DNA of 64,000 bases from Sinonovacula constricta. Lineage: Eukaryota; Mollusca; Bivalvia; Cardiida; Solecurtidae. Location of the stretch: contig CM017561.1 of the NCBI GenBank assembly GCA_007844125.1, positions 64,767,143 to 64,831,142 of the forward strand, written 5' to 3'. Shown here piece by piece: positions 9,791-22,941 of the stretch (positions are counted from its first letter, which is position 1; each line of letters opens with the position of its first letter). Position numbers and translations under genes: made by a program. The notes under the pieces were generated by a model that worked only from the letters and a program-made list of their open reading frames with translations, had not been told where the DNA came from and did not search any database.

Positions 9791-12700
9791 CAAATAACAC
9801 ACTGTATGAACAACATCAATTAATGTGGTCCCTTACCCAACCAAATTGTACACCGTATGACCCACTCCAATTATTGTGGCATCTTTGCTTAACCAAATTC
9901 CAAATTACACACAGTATGACCCACTCCAATCGAATACGTGTGGGTCTATGGTTCGAGTGTATCAAGTTAGTGCGATTCTTAGATCGTCTTCCTTTAGCGG
10001 GATAGGCTACTAGCATAGGGCTTTTCCTTGTTCACAATTTTTGTGGAGGTAATTATTAAACAATACATATTCAATTGTATATTAAATTATATCTGTTTTA
10101 AGTTTACAGAAAACATAAATATTCAATATTTTGTCGACATGACTCAGATATTAATAATTCTTTGTTCATCTCCATAATACTTGAGAGATCACTATTTATT
10201 ATCATTAGTGTCAACATGGCGCTGGCAAAAACTTGGCCTTTTCCGCGGACTGTGACACAGTAAGAGTGCTAATCCATGTTTATGGCAGTGTTGTAGCTAA
10301 AATCATATAAAGCAACGGATTTTGCATACGATCAACCCATGTCATTGGTATTGCTAAAATTGTTTAGTTGGATCCGTGATATTGAAAGTCATTCGTATTA
10401 TATAAATTGATATACATTGATTTTATACAGATTTGTATATCGCATTATCTTTTAGGATGAACTTCCAGCAAAATTCAACGGGCAATGCAAAATTAAATAA
10501 CTTGGCATTCTCTTCTGGGTGTTTAAAGTTTTATTTGTTTATTTTATCTGGTGGTTGTTAATCTTTTCAGCTTGGTTCATGTCAGCTTAAGTGTCTGTGT
10601 TTGAGACTATAGCATAAGAAAATAGGATAAAAACCATTGCCAAATGTAGCCAAATTCGAAAAGGCACATGGCATATGTATTCACATGCATGCCAAATGTT
10701 AAAACAAATCTGTGATCAGATTAACAAAAGAGCACACCCAACAGTTAATACCCTGGAACGGTCATTTGGTAAAAGGGAACCGACCGGGATGTTTAAGCCT
10801 TCCTGATGGGTTTCAAAAATGCAAGCATTATTTGTATAAGAGGAACTGTACATAATTCTTGCTTGAAAATTAAATCAAAAATTTGAATCAGGAAAAACAA
10901 TGACTAACGATGGAATTGAGGAACCAAAGTTCAAATCTATCAAAGGAAAAGTACACGTAACAGTCCTTATGGCATTTATAAACCCTATTTAACCCCATTA
11001 AGTCGTACAACAGCGTGCCTCATAAAAGAGAATATCAAAAACGACGTAACCGATCAGATAACGATTGCGGAAATTGTGGTTATTATCTGGTTTGCACAAT
11101 GCAGGGATTCAATACGTCCATGGGGACGACATTTCTGTGGAAAGACATGATAATAAAATTTGTTTTTGTTTAATATAAATGTCCACATAAAGACAATGAA
11201 CAACAATAAGCTAAGGATAATACCTAAACCTAAATTTGCAAAAATGCACATTTCAACGAATTAACTCCCACCTAAATTGCATTAGCTGTTATATACAAGA
11301 TGGATTAGTATTTTAGCTGTGTATTTTATGTTTTAAAATGTTGCTAACTTTTTTTCTTAACGTTTTATTACGAAAGGTTACAGCAGATCGTAAGGCCACA
11401 TCAATATAAAAGTGTACGTTCATTTCATTTTCAGCCATGATTCAATCATATAGTTTTAACAGGTATGGTTGGTAAGACTATGCATATACCGAGCTCGTAT
11501 ATTAGCTACACGCAAAACGATGCTGTCTCATTCATTATTTACGCGCAAACCGAAGTTCACGTATTGATTTAACGTTCGGAACTATTTTCACAGATCGATG
11601 ACACTGACAGAGTATGCAGCCTTTCACTTTTATAAACGACTAGCGTGGTGTTGTACATGAAATTCATGTTTGCACCCAAAACACATAACATGATTCAAGT
11701 AAGGTGTGTGGGGTGTGTGTGTCTGCGGTGGTTTTATTATATATATTAGAACACTTACTTTGTCGTTCCCGCCCATATAACCTTTTTTTTAAAATTCTAA
11801 AATGGATTTTTTTTGCGGTTGAAATATAATGAAAAGGAATGCATTTCCAACATATATTAAAGTTTGAACTAGCTTTAGACAAAGGGAAAATTATGCTAGT
11901 CAAATGTAAAAGTGACAAAAACAGCGAGACTTGATATTGCGTAAATAGAATGGATCGACAAGGGTACTCAATTTTTGTCCTGATAGTCAAACGGTATTAA
12001 CATGTATCAGGCCGCACATTGCCAGAAATGGTATTTATTTATGAGTGAATGTGAATTTTTATTAACGAAAAAGCAACAACACATAATGCATAATGTATTT
12101 TGATACATAAAATGTAAAACACTGCGCTGTATACATTTGAATTTGGATAAATTTGAAAAGGTGATATACAATTACGTTATGATTCGATACATTTTTGTAT
12201 TATCCTTTTAGTGCATATACAATAGATATTTTTCGCATAATTTTGCCATCCCGGTCCTGTGTGATGAGGCGTAACTTACAAGTAATATATTTTAATACAA
12301 ATTTTGAACTTCAACTGGCGGCCATAACGCTATAAAAGGTAGGAAATAAGGAATAAGTTATAAATTATAAAAACAACAAAACTCCACTATAACTAGTTCA
12401 CTAATCATAAAGCAACAGTACCACAACTGGTCAGGCTATGCTATGCCCATGAGAACCACTGCAAGACAAAAGGGTTGTAATTGTGATTGTAAAGTAATAA
12501 AATACCAGATGAGCTTAGAGTGATGAAATTGTAAGCCTCTAACATAACTGACTTGAACCGTCAAAATTATGAAAAGAGATTGAGGCAGAACCGTGTCAGT
12601 GATCGACATATAGCCCTTATCATGGTACACGTGCACCCAATATTTAATCCTATGTTATTATTGAAAATGTAGCGAGCTGTGTTGATAAGGAGCCACATTA

Positions 12701-15365
12701 TCCGGATCTACACCATATAAATAAATATATTTAATTCGTACTTAGCAACTTAGGGGTTAATGAGTAGAGGTCATTAGGTACATAGACTTTGTCATGAATG
12801 TGATTAGAAATGATGACAGGTGTATTTTTTTACGAAACTGCACATATAAATACATATTATATAACCTTTTTTATTTATCATGAAAACATAGCCATCATCA
12901 ACTAAAAAACTAATCCCAAAACAAAATTAAAATTATACGTTTGGTAATTGTGTGGCTGTGTTGTGTTAAGGAGTCATGGTTCATTTGGGTATCTAACATG
13001 TATCTTCACCATTGATTTAAAATACAACTACATTTAGTAAACATATCCCATTATGTTGCATGAATAACTACTAGTATACGCCACTGAGTAGATTCAAATT
13101 ATTTCATCGAAGCGCTTAGTATAGAAAATACGCATTCGACGCCATGATACAGGTATTCGTTCAATTATTTATTTTTCGTTAATTGCTCGATTAACATCAA
13201 CCTTATGTTTAAATGTGACATTATACCCTTATACCACACCAAGCCAACGTTTGTGAACATGAGAAAAAAGAAAGAGAGAAGAAAAAGATAGAAAGAACAT
13301 ATATTATTTGCTCATGTCAGCTTTGAAAGTACATGCGATGTTTATGGCAAAGATTAGTAATGATGTTGAAATTCCTCGATAACATATATTACTTCAGAAT
13401 ACAAACATCAACACGCCAACATTTCCCACAACCATCTATTACAGTACCTATAATGCTTATAGGGTCGGACAATGGAAAACTAATGAGACTTATTGCCAGA
13501 AATTATCGATGGAGACGTGAGTAATTAAAAATCTCCAGCTTTGGGAGATGACGTTTGTCAATCCTCTTATTGCAAATGGCTAGAACTAAAGATTGAATGG
13601 ATGGATTGGAAAACAGCCCTGTTACTCAATTTTATTGTTGAGTGTAACAATTTTTCGGGCATAGCAAAGATAACAAATAGTCCAAATACATGCGCAAATT
13701 AAGTGTTTACAATTCATTACGTTTATAAAAGAATTGAAGAGATTTAAAATTGCTATATTGATGACGTCAAACGTTGTGACTTAATGGAATTATAGCTTAA
13801 TTGTTACTTTAAAATGCCTTCTTCAAGACGCTTATTTTCATACTAATTCTTTTTAATTTAGATAAATTAAAGCCATAATTCTTTTTTTCTCACCAGAGCT
13901 TTGTTGCGTGCACTATTTAAACACTAAGGTGTTACTGCTATAACGTGATAGATATTTAGCGACAGTATATATTGCCTGGGGTATTGTTTTTCTCTTTAAA
14001 CACATCTTATTACTTGGAAACAAGTTGGCATTTCTCATATAAATACAGAAACCAAAATAGTGATGTGCTATTTGAATCTATTTAAATGTCTTTTAGGAAA
14101 TAAAAAGTGCCTAAACACATGCATTTGATATGCTTGTTTTTTTAGGTCATTGAGAGATAGCAAGAATAAATCTTAAAGAAACCAACAACACGTGTTTTGC
14201 AAATGCATGAATAAAACACAATGAAATAGCAAATCATGTTTAGCCTTTTTCAACATGTTATGGGACTGATTAACATCAGATATATATTTTTGTTTCAATT
14301 AATGATTTGTGCATAGTGTTGATTGTATTGGTATTACTAGGCGATTATCATAGGCGAGTGAACTGTGTTTAATAACCCATTTATCATGCTTTTTGTATTG
14401 CTTGTTTTTCACTAGTACTTAAAATATTCACGTCCGTTCCATGCATCTAAATACCATGTTCTTATTTTCACGGGCATTATCATTAGGTAAACTTTTTACC
14501 GAAAGTACAGCTCCGTGGTTGTGCCATAAATTTAGCAACGAAACATTTGAACAGTGATCCAAAGACAAAGTCCCCCTTACCACCAAAAAGGGTACATGTA
14601 TATATTACAAAATTTATATAGTAAAATGCAACATATTTTATTGGCATTACACATAATATAAACTTACTGTTTAAATAAGGTGGTATAAAACATGTATGTC
14701 CATTGCATATTGAAAAAAAATCAAAGTGTATTTAAGTGAATAGTAAAATTACATTGCAGCTATGATAAAAATTTAAAACACACACAATTATATTGCTTTA
14801 ATATCATATTAATGGTATAAAACAATCAACCTGGTAAAAACATCGGATCCGCAAATTAATAAATAACGATTAAATATAATTACATGAACACTATTACCGT
14901 TTACAAATAGTTGCAAAAGAAATACTGATAATACACTAGCTTTCGTCAGTCAGATGGCAATATGGTGTACACGGGAATTAAACAACAATTTTCTATCAAT
15001 AGAAAACTAACGTATATGACCTAAAATAAACAGCCAACAACATTATAATCTAATCGCGGCACCATCTCGGAGCCGTAAGGCAAACTTAGAAGACAAATAG
15101 TTTTAAAATAGGTCCTTACTTAATAAAATATGTAAACAACACTAAAACGTTTCTAAACAGATTTCTCAAATTGCTTTAATGACGTCAATGAGAAGGATTT
15201 AGTGGACAAAACGATCTGTTTGTATTTTAACTTGTATCTTGATATATGCAAATCAGCAAATAACGGTAGCTTTATCAAATTACAAATACTTGCTGTACTG
15301 CTTTTTGTTTATTTTCTTGTAAAAGACATTCCGTGTATTACATGATTTACATTTACCGAAACCCA
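9791..15365. repeat. Tandem segmental duplication, copy B
   Basis: Copy B abuts copy A directly. The A/B junction near 9790 joins a catttaccgaaacacaaat end to an acacactgtatgaac start; the equivalent end of copy B (near 15350-15370) continues instead into cccagttgacacacgatg. An acacac microhomology is present at both ends, consistent with unequal exchange or replication-based duplication. Copy B is about 1.1 kb shorter because of the segments listed for copy A. Small frames here, such as 13333-13524, correspond to frameshifted sequence in copy A. Confidence 0.85.
10640..10990 (+). repeat. Diverged R1 repeat within copy B
   Basis: This is the counterpart of 3716-4090. It lacks the aaccggttt box and part of the following text (a short deletion near 10790) but keeps the cagttaataccctggaacgg and cttcctgatgggttt blocks. 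Confidence 0.65.
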
Positions 15366-15790
15366 GTTGACACACGATGTTGTCTTTTGGTATCAAAATA
15401 CCATTTAATCGTTTATGTCACTGAAAGTTGTTGTATAATTAATAATCAGACGGAGATAAACATTTTACCATTTGCATTAACAGATGCCGGTCATAGGATA
15501 GTGGAGATTTGTTATACAAAATATGTTTATAATCGGAAAATATTTAAAAATATTTGTCATGAAAGCAAGACAAATGATAATAATGATTTACTACAACGCC
15601 AACAAGAGGAAACGGGTAACTTTATTCCCATCCTCCAATCAAGTAAATAAATGATAGTTTTCATTGCAAACACACAGATGCACTAAGAATCGTCGGAGCG
15701 ATATGAATAAGGTATTATAACTACTGTAACGACAAGCATTGTGCAAGCGAATGATACCGCTACTCCAAACATTTGACAGCAAAATATGGT
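15115..15790. repeat. Older local duplication, left member
   Basis: This segment covers the right end of copy B plus its flank. It shares ordered landmarks with 16130-16790: cttacttaataaaata, cgtttctaaa, TGACGTCA (15180-15187), atatgcaaatcagcaaat, gctttatcaaa, catttaccg, gacacacgat, atttgcatta, gatttgttat, tttactacaacgc and cattgcaaac. A 105-codon open frame (15333-15650, no ATG at its start) lies here, but the partner copy has stops and shifts in that frame, so coding is not supported. Confidence 0.65.
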
Positions 15791-16129
15791 CAAAGATAAT
15801 AAATAATTAATGAAAGCCCATTGCAAATAATAAGGTTCATGATATTAACAGGTCAAAACTTTAATTATAAAACCAATTTTCATATTAAAATTAAAGTAGC
15901 TGCGCGTATTAACTTTGTGGGAAGCACTTCTGACCTGATGTTTTCCGCACTTTTAGTTCGGAACCGAAAGTGTCATGAGATAGTATGGAATATAACACAA
16001 TTTGAGATCAGAACTTTAAACATATAATAGTAATTCTTCGAGAGTTGTACGTAAGTCTTTGCAATTGATTCGCTGATACGAGATGTTCTGCATAAAATGA
16101 TTTAAGGAGTTTTCTAAATTATGGTCTTA

Positions 16130-16790
16130 CTTAATAAAATATTAAAATAACATTAGAACGTTTCTAAATAGATGGCTCCATGATGACGTCATAGAGGAGG
16201 AGTTAATGGAGAGAAAGACCTATCCAAACTTGTTCATTTATATATGCAAATCAGCAAATTACGCCAGCTTTATCAAAAAAAAAATTGCTGAAGTTCTTTG
16301 TTTTTGTTTCTTGTTTATCATTTACCGGAACATCAATTGACACATGATATTGCCATAATACCATTTATACTACTTGAAAATAATTATATATTTTAACGAA
16401 TAATAATAAGGCAGAGATAATCACCATATCATTTGCATTATCGTATGCCAGTCATATGATACCTGTGATTTGTTATGCAAATTGTGCTTAAATATGAGGG
16501 ATATTTATCATGTTTCTCATGTCTGCAAGACAAATTTTATTGTTAATTTACTACAACGCAAACAACAAAAAAGGTAGGGTTAAAGACATCCGCCAATCTG
16601 ATGACGTTTCAATGAGTATATTGATACGATAATTTACATTGCAAACATGCATATGTACAAAGATTCGATGGAGGGATGTGAACATTCTAAAAAACGATTT
16701 ATAGTAATCTTTTAAATGAAAATAATGTATTTTAATTATTGTAAGAGCAAGCACGTGATACCAATCCCCGAACACTGGACTGTAAACATA
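16130..16790. repeat. Older local duplication, right (diverged) member
   Basis: This is the partner of 15115-15790 at a spacing of about 1 kb, clearly more diverged than A is from B. It retains TGACGTCA at 16184-16191 and atatgcaaatcagcaaatta near 16244. The copy shows that the end of the duplicated unit had already been duplicated earlier. Confidence 0.6.
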
Positions 16791-16964
16791 CATACAAATT
16801 GTAAATGCAAGATATTTGCAGAGAAAGAAAACAAATGATATAAGCAGGTTGTTAAGTTTTTTATATACATGTAGATAGGAAAATATAAATAGATACTAAG
16901 AGAATTACCACAGTTATTTAAATTTGAATTACAACGAGTCAAAGGCATACAGAGTAAATGTAAA

Positions 16965-17065
16965 CATGACAAAAACACAGAGACGAGAATTGCACATTAC
17001 ACACAAAAAGAAAAACCAACAGTTACCGCATTGGAAAGGTCAAGCCAATCTTGATATTTAACTGT
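16965..17065 (+). repeat. R1 fragment (plus)
   Basis: The fragment shows acaaaaacacagagacga, then acaaaaagaaaaacc, cagttaccgcattggaaagg and tcaagccaat. The hairpin is decayed. Confidence 0.5.
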
Positions 17066-17420
17066 TGGTAGTTTTGAGAATCGCACTACAGTGTCCAACG
17101 AATTAAGGGATATGACCTAATGCGTTTGGACCTGAAAATGCGTTGCAGTTGTGTGCCTCTCTATAGTGTGGAAATCAACGCAATTTAAACGTATGTAAGC
17201 GGTTTCCAGAATAGTTTTATCCCTGTCTAAAAATTTAATTCGCCGACAAGACGATGTGTAATTACAATGATTTAAAGATTGTTTGGGGAATGTTGTGATA
17301 AATCTTGCACCTTGTCAGGAATAACATCTGGATTATCAGATTGACGTGAGTAACTGAACCCGTGTAGACCTTAACGAAATACTGCTATATAGGTATGCAG
17401 AAATATAAAGACGTCATAGA

Positions 17421-17544
17421 ATCATCATAATCGTCATCATTATCATCATCAACACCACATCATCATAATCATCATCATCATCATCATCCATCATCATCAT
17501 CATCATCCACATCATCATCATCCACATCATCATCATCATCATCA

Positions 17545-17597
<53 letters not shown>

Positions 17598-17620
17598 AAA
17601 CATCCATCATCACCATCGCT
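17421..17620. repeat. (ATC)n microsatellite, interrupted
   Basis: About 200 bp of ATC/TCA triplets is interrupted by cca and ata triplets. The purest run is near 17545-17596. Confidence 0.95.
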
Positions 17621-20600
17621 ACGACCAGCAACAATGACTTAGTTTAGGACATGGTTATCTGTGTAAAAGCAATGTCTTCAATAAATATAACACGAACAGA
17701 ATGCAGATTTTATATTTAATTATGTTTAATCCGATCACATAGTGCGTTGGACACCTCAACCCGTAAAGTGCGTTCAAACACAGCCCTACAACCTTGCTAC
17801 CAGAATTTCCACATTGTAACATCACTTACTTAACTATTCTCTCGATGTATGGCAGAAAAATGTATAAACAGCTTAAAGCATTCCTACAAGGTCAGACTCA
17901 TGAGATGAGAATTATCGTCAGACAACAACGAAAGAGAGGCGGGTAATTAAGCAGAACTTGGGATTTAGATGCTGAATTTTATTAATCTTCTTACACCAAT
18001 AATATTGACCAAATGTTGAGAGGAGGGAGTGGGATTTAACTATGCCAGTCGATGAGAATTAATCACAAGAGATATGTAACCATTGTGGTAGAATGTGCTG
18101 TCGTATACATATAAACAGTACAGTCACTGCATATATTTTACAAAATAAGACAATAAATAATACCGGATCTTGGGACAAACCAGGTACATCCTGGTCTTAT
18201 GGTAAACATTATATTAAAACAATTAAAAGCATTTACAAAAAGAAAAAAAAATAATGTCACGAATTATAATAAAGTGAAGGTAGTAATATACTTGGTTCAA
18301 GTAACAATTTTGCAGTATTGTAAACACGGATGCCGCTGCTGCTGATGATGATGACAACGGTACTAATGATGATGATGAGGAGGAGGAGGAAGAGGAGGAG
18401 GATACACTTTCTTTGATAATTCAAATGACATTGTGTTGAAACTTGTTTTGTTTTTACTTAGCTAAACGTGCATTTTGTATATTGAACCACGGCCTTAATT
18501 AAATGGTATATACAGCCTTCGGCATACTGCTGTCTATATGAATGTAACAGATGGCGCGCTATACAATAGGTTCGCTTTAGTGTATAATACCGTCCTTTCT
18601 TTGGGAGTCTATTCGTATTTATATCCCGTGGATAAATCCCGTGGTCACATTATAGGTAAGTCGTTCCAGCTACAACCGGTTGTATAACGCTGACTCGATA
18701 CGGTGAATGCGGGCGGGTTTCTATATTTAGCATACCTGTTCAACTATGGAATAGAAAATTGGGATTCACACACAAAACAGTATTTGTTATACATACTAAT
18801 TTTAATGACAATATTTGAATTGCCAAACGAAATCGAAGGAATGTTTCTATCGCAAACGTGTACATATCACTTTTTTATAAAAAAAATCATGCAATTTTTA
18901 ATCTATTAAAGTGTCCTATTCAGAAATTTCATTGTGTCCAAAGAGGAAAACCGTCAATGCACTGTATCAAAAGATTCACAACATTCATTACATTTAATCC
19001 AAATACATAATGGAGTATTTTGTTCCCCTCAACATTAAAGTATGTCGGAGCTTTAGGAAAATATAACAAAGATATTGTTTTCGGTTTCAGTAACAGGTAA
19101 CAAAACAACAACAAACACAACACCATCGCAACCATTCATTGAAACTTTTAAAAACACTTTGAAAACAATAAATGATCAATACAAGGCCAAGCAGAATATA
19201 AATCTGGAAATAAAAAAACAACGGCAAGCAGTTAAATCTAAAATAACAAATATTATTAATAAAAGCGTATTTAACTTTCAATCTTTAAACTGATAATATC
19301 AAGAAAACAAATCAATACATTCATTCTTTTATCCAACACTTTTATGTCGAAAGAGTACATTCACATATTGAAGAACAGTGTGACTACATTTCTGTGTCTC
19401 ATTTGTTCTTATCGCACCATGCAATGATTCTGCTAATAACCTCAACCATGACATAAATAAACTTTTTAAGTATGTTTAATAAAACAGTTCTACTATCAAA
19501 ACAAAATGAAAATATCTTCTGTGCATCCATAAGAATATCGAACGGTAAATTTGACATCCGTTTATTACTTCACACAAAACTTCAGGTCTGTCTTCAAGAT
19601 TGATATGATTTGTTTAATATATTAATTTTGATAAAAATGGACATTTAAAATATGTTTCATTTTAGGCTTAGACGCAATGAGATTACACCTGATTTATTTT
19701 AGCACGAATTGTCTGTGCATCCATAAACATGTAATCCATTTTCACAGTCCTGTGTTGTCTCTACGGTGTTCTTTTCTGATCAGTATTTGTGTTTCATGCA
19801 GATTTATGTTGATACTTACATAAAACGATTGCTTCATACTATCGAAATCCATTTCTTTATTCACATGTATAGGTTACGAGTGGAAATGTAAGATTATTTT
19901 ATTAATACGGTACTTATATGTTTTTAACATGGAGTAAAACTTAATATAGATTTATATTTTGACTGCACTGTTGATCTAACACACTTTATTAGTAGGAAAC
20001 TTCGACTCTGGTGGCAAAATGGAACCATTACATGCAGTTTGGTTCAATTTAGTTCTCTTGTTGTTTGCATGTTCCACATGGATGAGATTGGATTATATTT
20101 TTATGCTACCTCAACAGAAAAGAAACCATTCCTTAAACCTTCTGGAGAACACCTTCCCTCTTTTTTATATCCATGCGACATTTATCTATTTCAAGAAATA
20201 TTATTTCTTATTAATTTGTATTTTATATATACTAATATGAGTTTGTTGTGTAATTTAAAAAAAATGAAATTCGTGTATGGCAAAATAAAAAACAACAAAT
20301 AAAAACAAAATAAACTTTAATTCCATTTTGCCTACAAGTGTAAATTTTAAGGTGACCTGCTATATTTAACTACATTTTTCTCCAATCATGACCCATGACT
20401 ATTATACGAGTATTTTATTCACTTTAACATATATTTTATCTGTGTCTTGTTCCACTAATGTTACATGTGAAGCAGTTTGTTTTTGTCAGAAACAGCAAAG
20501 ACTGGGGCAGCCTGTTTCATTGTGACGTACATATAACATTAAAATGAACACAAATCGGCGAACATATCGATCCTATGGCTGGATTTATTTACCTGCCACC

Positions 20601-22640
20601 TTTGCGCATAGAATTTATATATAGATATAGTACTATATCGCGTTCCGTCACTTATCGTTAATGGATGTTCGAATAAACCACCGGTGGATTTCTCAATACA
20701 GTGACGGACGGTGTAGACTGTATGCAAACGCCAATGTTTATACACCCGATGTGTACCTGTAAAACGGGTGTCATAAACCCATGTAACTGTGATTTGTCGT
20801 TCTGTTGGTTGTAAAAGTTAATTAAATCGTAAATTATCTTGATGGAACATTGAACAATCAGCGTCATATCTCATGTCTGCCAGGCTCACTATCTAGATGA
20901 AGTAGCTGCAAGGTGGAAAGTTGTAGTAGACGGACCATAAATGAAGGACTGTGATGTGGTGAATGTGAACATATAAGCAGGAAGAGGAACGGGGTAAATA
21001 TAAATTTGCAGTAGACTTGTCTATAAAAATGTACTTATTCTTTTAACTAGTTTAATTTAACGAATAAATTTTATACATATTCTTCTAAATGATGTATACA
21101 TAAATACAATTATTATGTATATTTTTGCAAGGGGGACAAGAACTGCCATTATAAAAACATACATTAATATGTATTTTGAATTAAGGTTAAATAAAATGAA
21201 TTTATAAATTCATATGCAAACTTAAATTATATTGAAACGCTTTGTATCTTGCAAATATATGTACATGTACCAATTCGAAGTATTGTCGTTCTTTCTTATG
21301 GGACAGTGAGCAAAGAGAATAAAGATGTATGTTTTGTCTTATATATGAACATAACAATGAGTGTCTATTATGGCTATATTTAAAGAAAAAGACACAAGTA
21401 TGTGTTTATAGACAGTTAACAATTAATAGCTCACTTGCATCATCATTTAAACTATCATTTCCTTCATTCATTATGTTAAAAATGTTAACCTTTACATAAT
21501 TGCACTTTGTAGAGAACCTACTGTCTACATAAACCACCCAAAACGGATCATGTTTGTGCGGTTGAAGTCTCTTCTTGTCCCTATTAATAACTATGAAAAT
21601 AGAACGCGGGTAGCACACCATTAATAGTGTGTAGGACACGTTACTGGGTCATATGTCGTATTTTTTAATTCGCCTAAGGCACAAAATTGTACTGACAGTT
21701 GGTCTACATTTAACTGATCCTACAGTGAAGAAGTACATTTATACTTGTCAACTTCTAGAAGGGAACAAACTTGCAGTAGCCAGAGGCGATTGACTAAAAC
21801 AACTGAGATTAAGAAAGTACATAGCAGGATCTTGCAATTACTGCCAACAAAAACAAACATACACAACTGGCTAACTTTTTTACTCTGATGTATTACTTCT
21901 ATTATCTGTGTATATAAAAATATATATTTTATTACATTTATTTGAAAAGTATAGATATAGACGTTACTATTTTAAAGATTATTATGCCCGTATTCATCAA
22001 ACTATTTTTAAACCTAAGTCATGACTTAAGCCCAAGTCACAATTTTAATACCAACAAAAGTAAGCTTGTTTATGAAGTTTCAATGTGATTTTGAGCTCAA
22101 AGTAGCAAAGTTAAAGTGTCATGCAAAAATACAGACATGTAGCTAAATACATTGTGAAGATATGGTGGATTAAAATCCATAACTTGAGCAATTCTTACTC
22201 AAGAATAGTTGGTGAATACTGGCCTTAATTTTCAAAAGTCAACTTTGACGATGAACTTTCTTTTAATCTATAACATTACAAATAAAGATTATCATAAACT
22301 ATTCAACAAATGGGGTATATTGCACAGCATATCAATGTCAATTTATACGTCTAAACTGTACACATGGAGCAAACGAATAGAAGGTATCGTTGTGTTGATT
22401 GAAGACTTGCAAGTTAGTAATTAGGTAATTCATGTTATACTATTTCTTTTCTCTGATTTCAATAATTGTATGTGTATTGTCTTCTAAACTGAATACCTTA
22501 CGCTAACATATGTAAAATTACTCTTAAGCTCATCCCCTTTTCTTCTTGCTTCATCACTGTGTTTATCCGCATTCAGTCAATTTTTTCTATCACTGTATCA
22601 TATTTTATATCTCTATTTTTTAAGTATTTATATATTTATG
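17621..22640. other. Intergenic region without a supported gene
   Basis: A GAT/GAG triplet microsatellite lies at 18343-18402. Positions 17890-18110 show weak similarity to 6640-6830 and its copy-B partner (gaggcgggtaatta, then ggtagaatgt), perhaps a further decayed copy of that segment. The ORFs of 64-87 codons at 18703-18909, 19075-19293, 20019-20302 and 21406-21639 show no recognisable domain. The 20019 frame begins with an ATG and a hydrophobic stretch but is too short to support. Confidence 0.4.
18343..18402. repeat. (GATGAT/GAGGAG)n triplet repeat
   Basis: A gctgctgatgatgatg run turns into gatgatgatgaggagg and ends in gaggaagaggaggagg. Confidence 0.85.
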
Positions 22641-22642
22641 TA

Positions 22643-22648
<6 letters not shown>

Positions 22649-22700
<52 letters not shown>

Positions 22701-22800
22701 CCCCTCTCTCTCTCTTTCTCTCTCGCTCTTTCTGTCTCTCTCTCATTCTCTCATTCTCTCTCTCATTATCTCTCCCCCCTCACTCTCTCTGCATCTCTCT
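22649..22800. repeat. (CT)n microsatellite
   Basis: About 150 bp of CT repeats carry T, C, G and ATT interruptions. It accounts for the serine/leucine-rich open frame at 22559-22843, which is therefore not a gene. It directly precedes a LINE-like 3' end. Confidence 0.95.
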
Positions 22801-22849
22801 CCTGATGCATTTTCTAATTGTTTGTATTTGTTTGATTGTTTAGACACAG

Positions 22850-22941
22850 ACAAGATCATTTGTATTTGAAAACTAAATGTTCATCAAGACGATGTACCAT
22901 GTACAAGTCTTGATAAACGTATGTTCTGTTCTGTTCTGTTT
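22850..22941 (+). mobile_element. Non-LTR retroposon 3' end with hairpin and TGTTC tail
   Basis: A perfect 8-bp stem (ATCAAGAC 22883-22890, GTCTTGAT 22907-22914) encloses a loop that itself contains tgtac/gtaca. It is followed by ataaacgta and four TGTTC-type pentamers. A 3' hairpin followed by a short tandem tail is typical of LINE or LINE-mobilised SINE 3' ends. The upstream body is not recognisable, so this is probably a heavily 5'-truncated copy. Confidence 0.5.

Noticed and set aside
15333..15650. 105-codon plus-strand frame
   Set aside because: It starts with GTG rather than ATG, and the duplicate at about 16320-16600 has stops and frame shifts, so coding constraint is not seen.
20019..20240. 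73-codon ATG frame with a hydrophobic start resembling a signal peptide
   Set aside because: No conserved domain, no flanking exon signals, and AT-rich composition. A chance frame is more likely.
22559..22843. Serine/leucine-rich plus-strand frame
   Set aside because: Produced by the (CT)n microsatellite.
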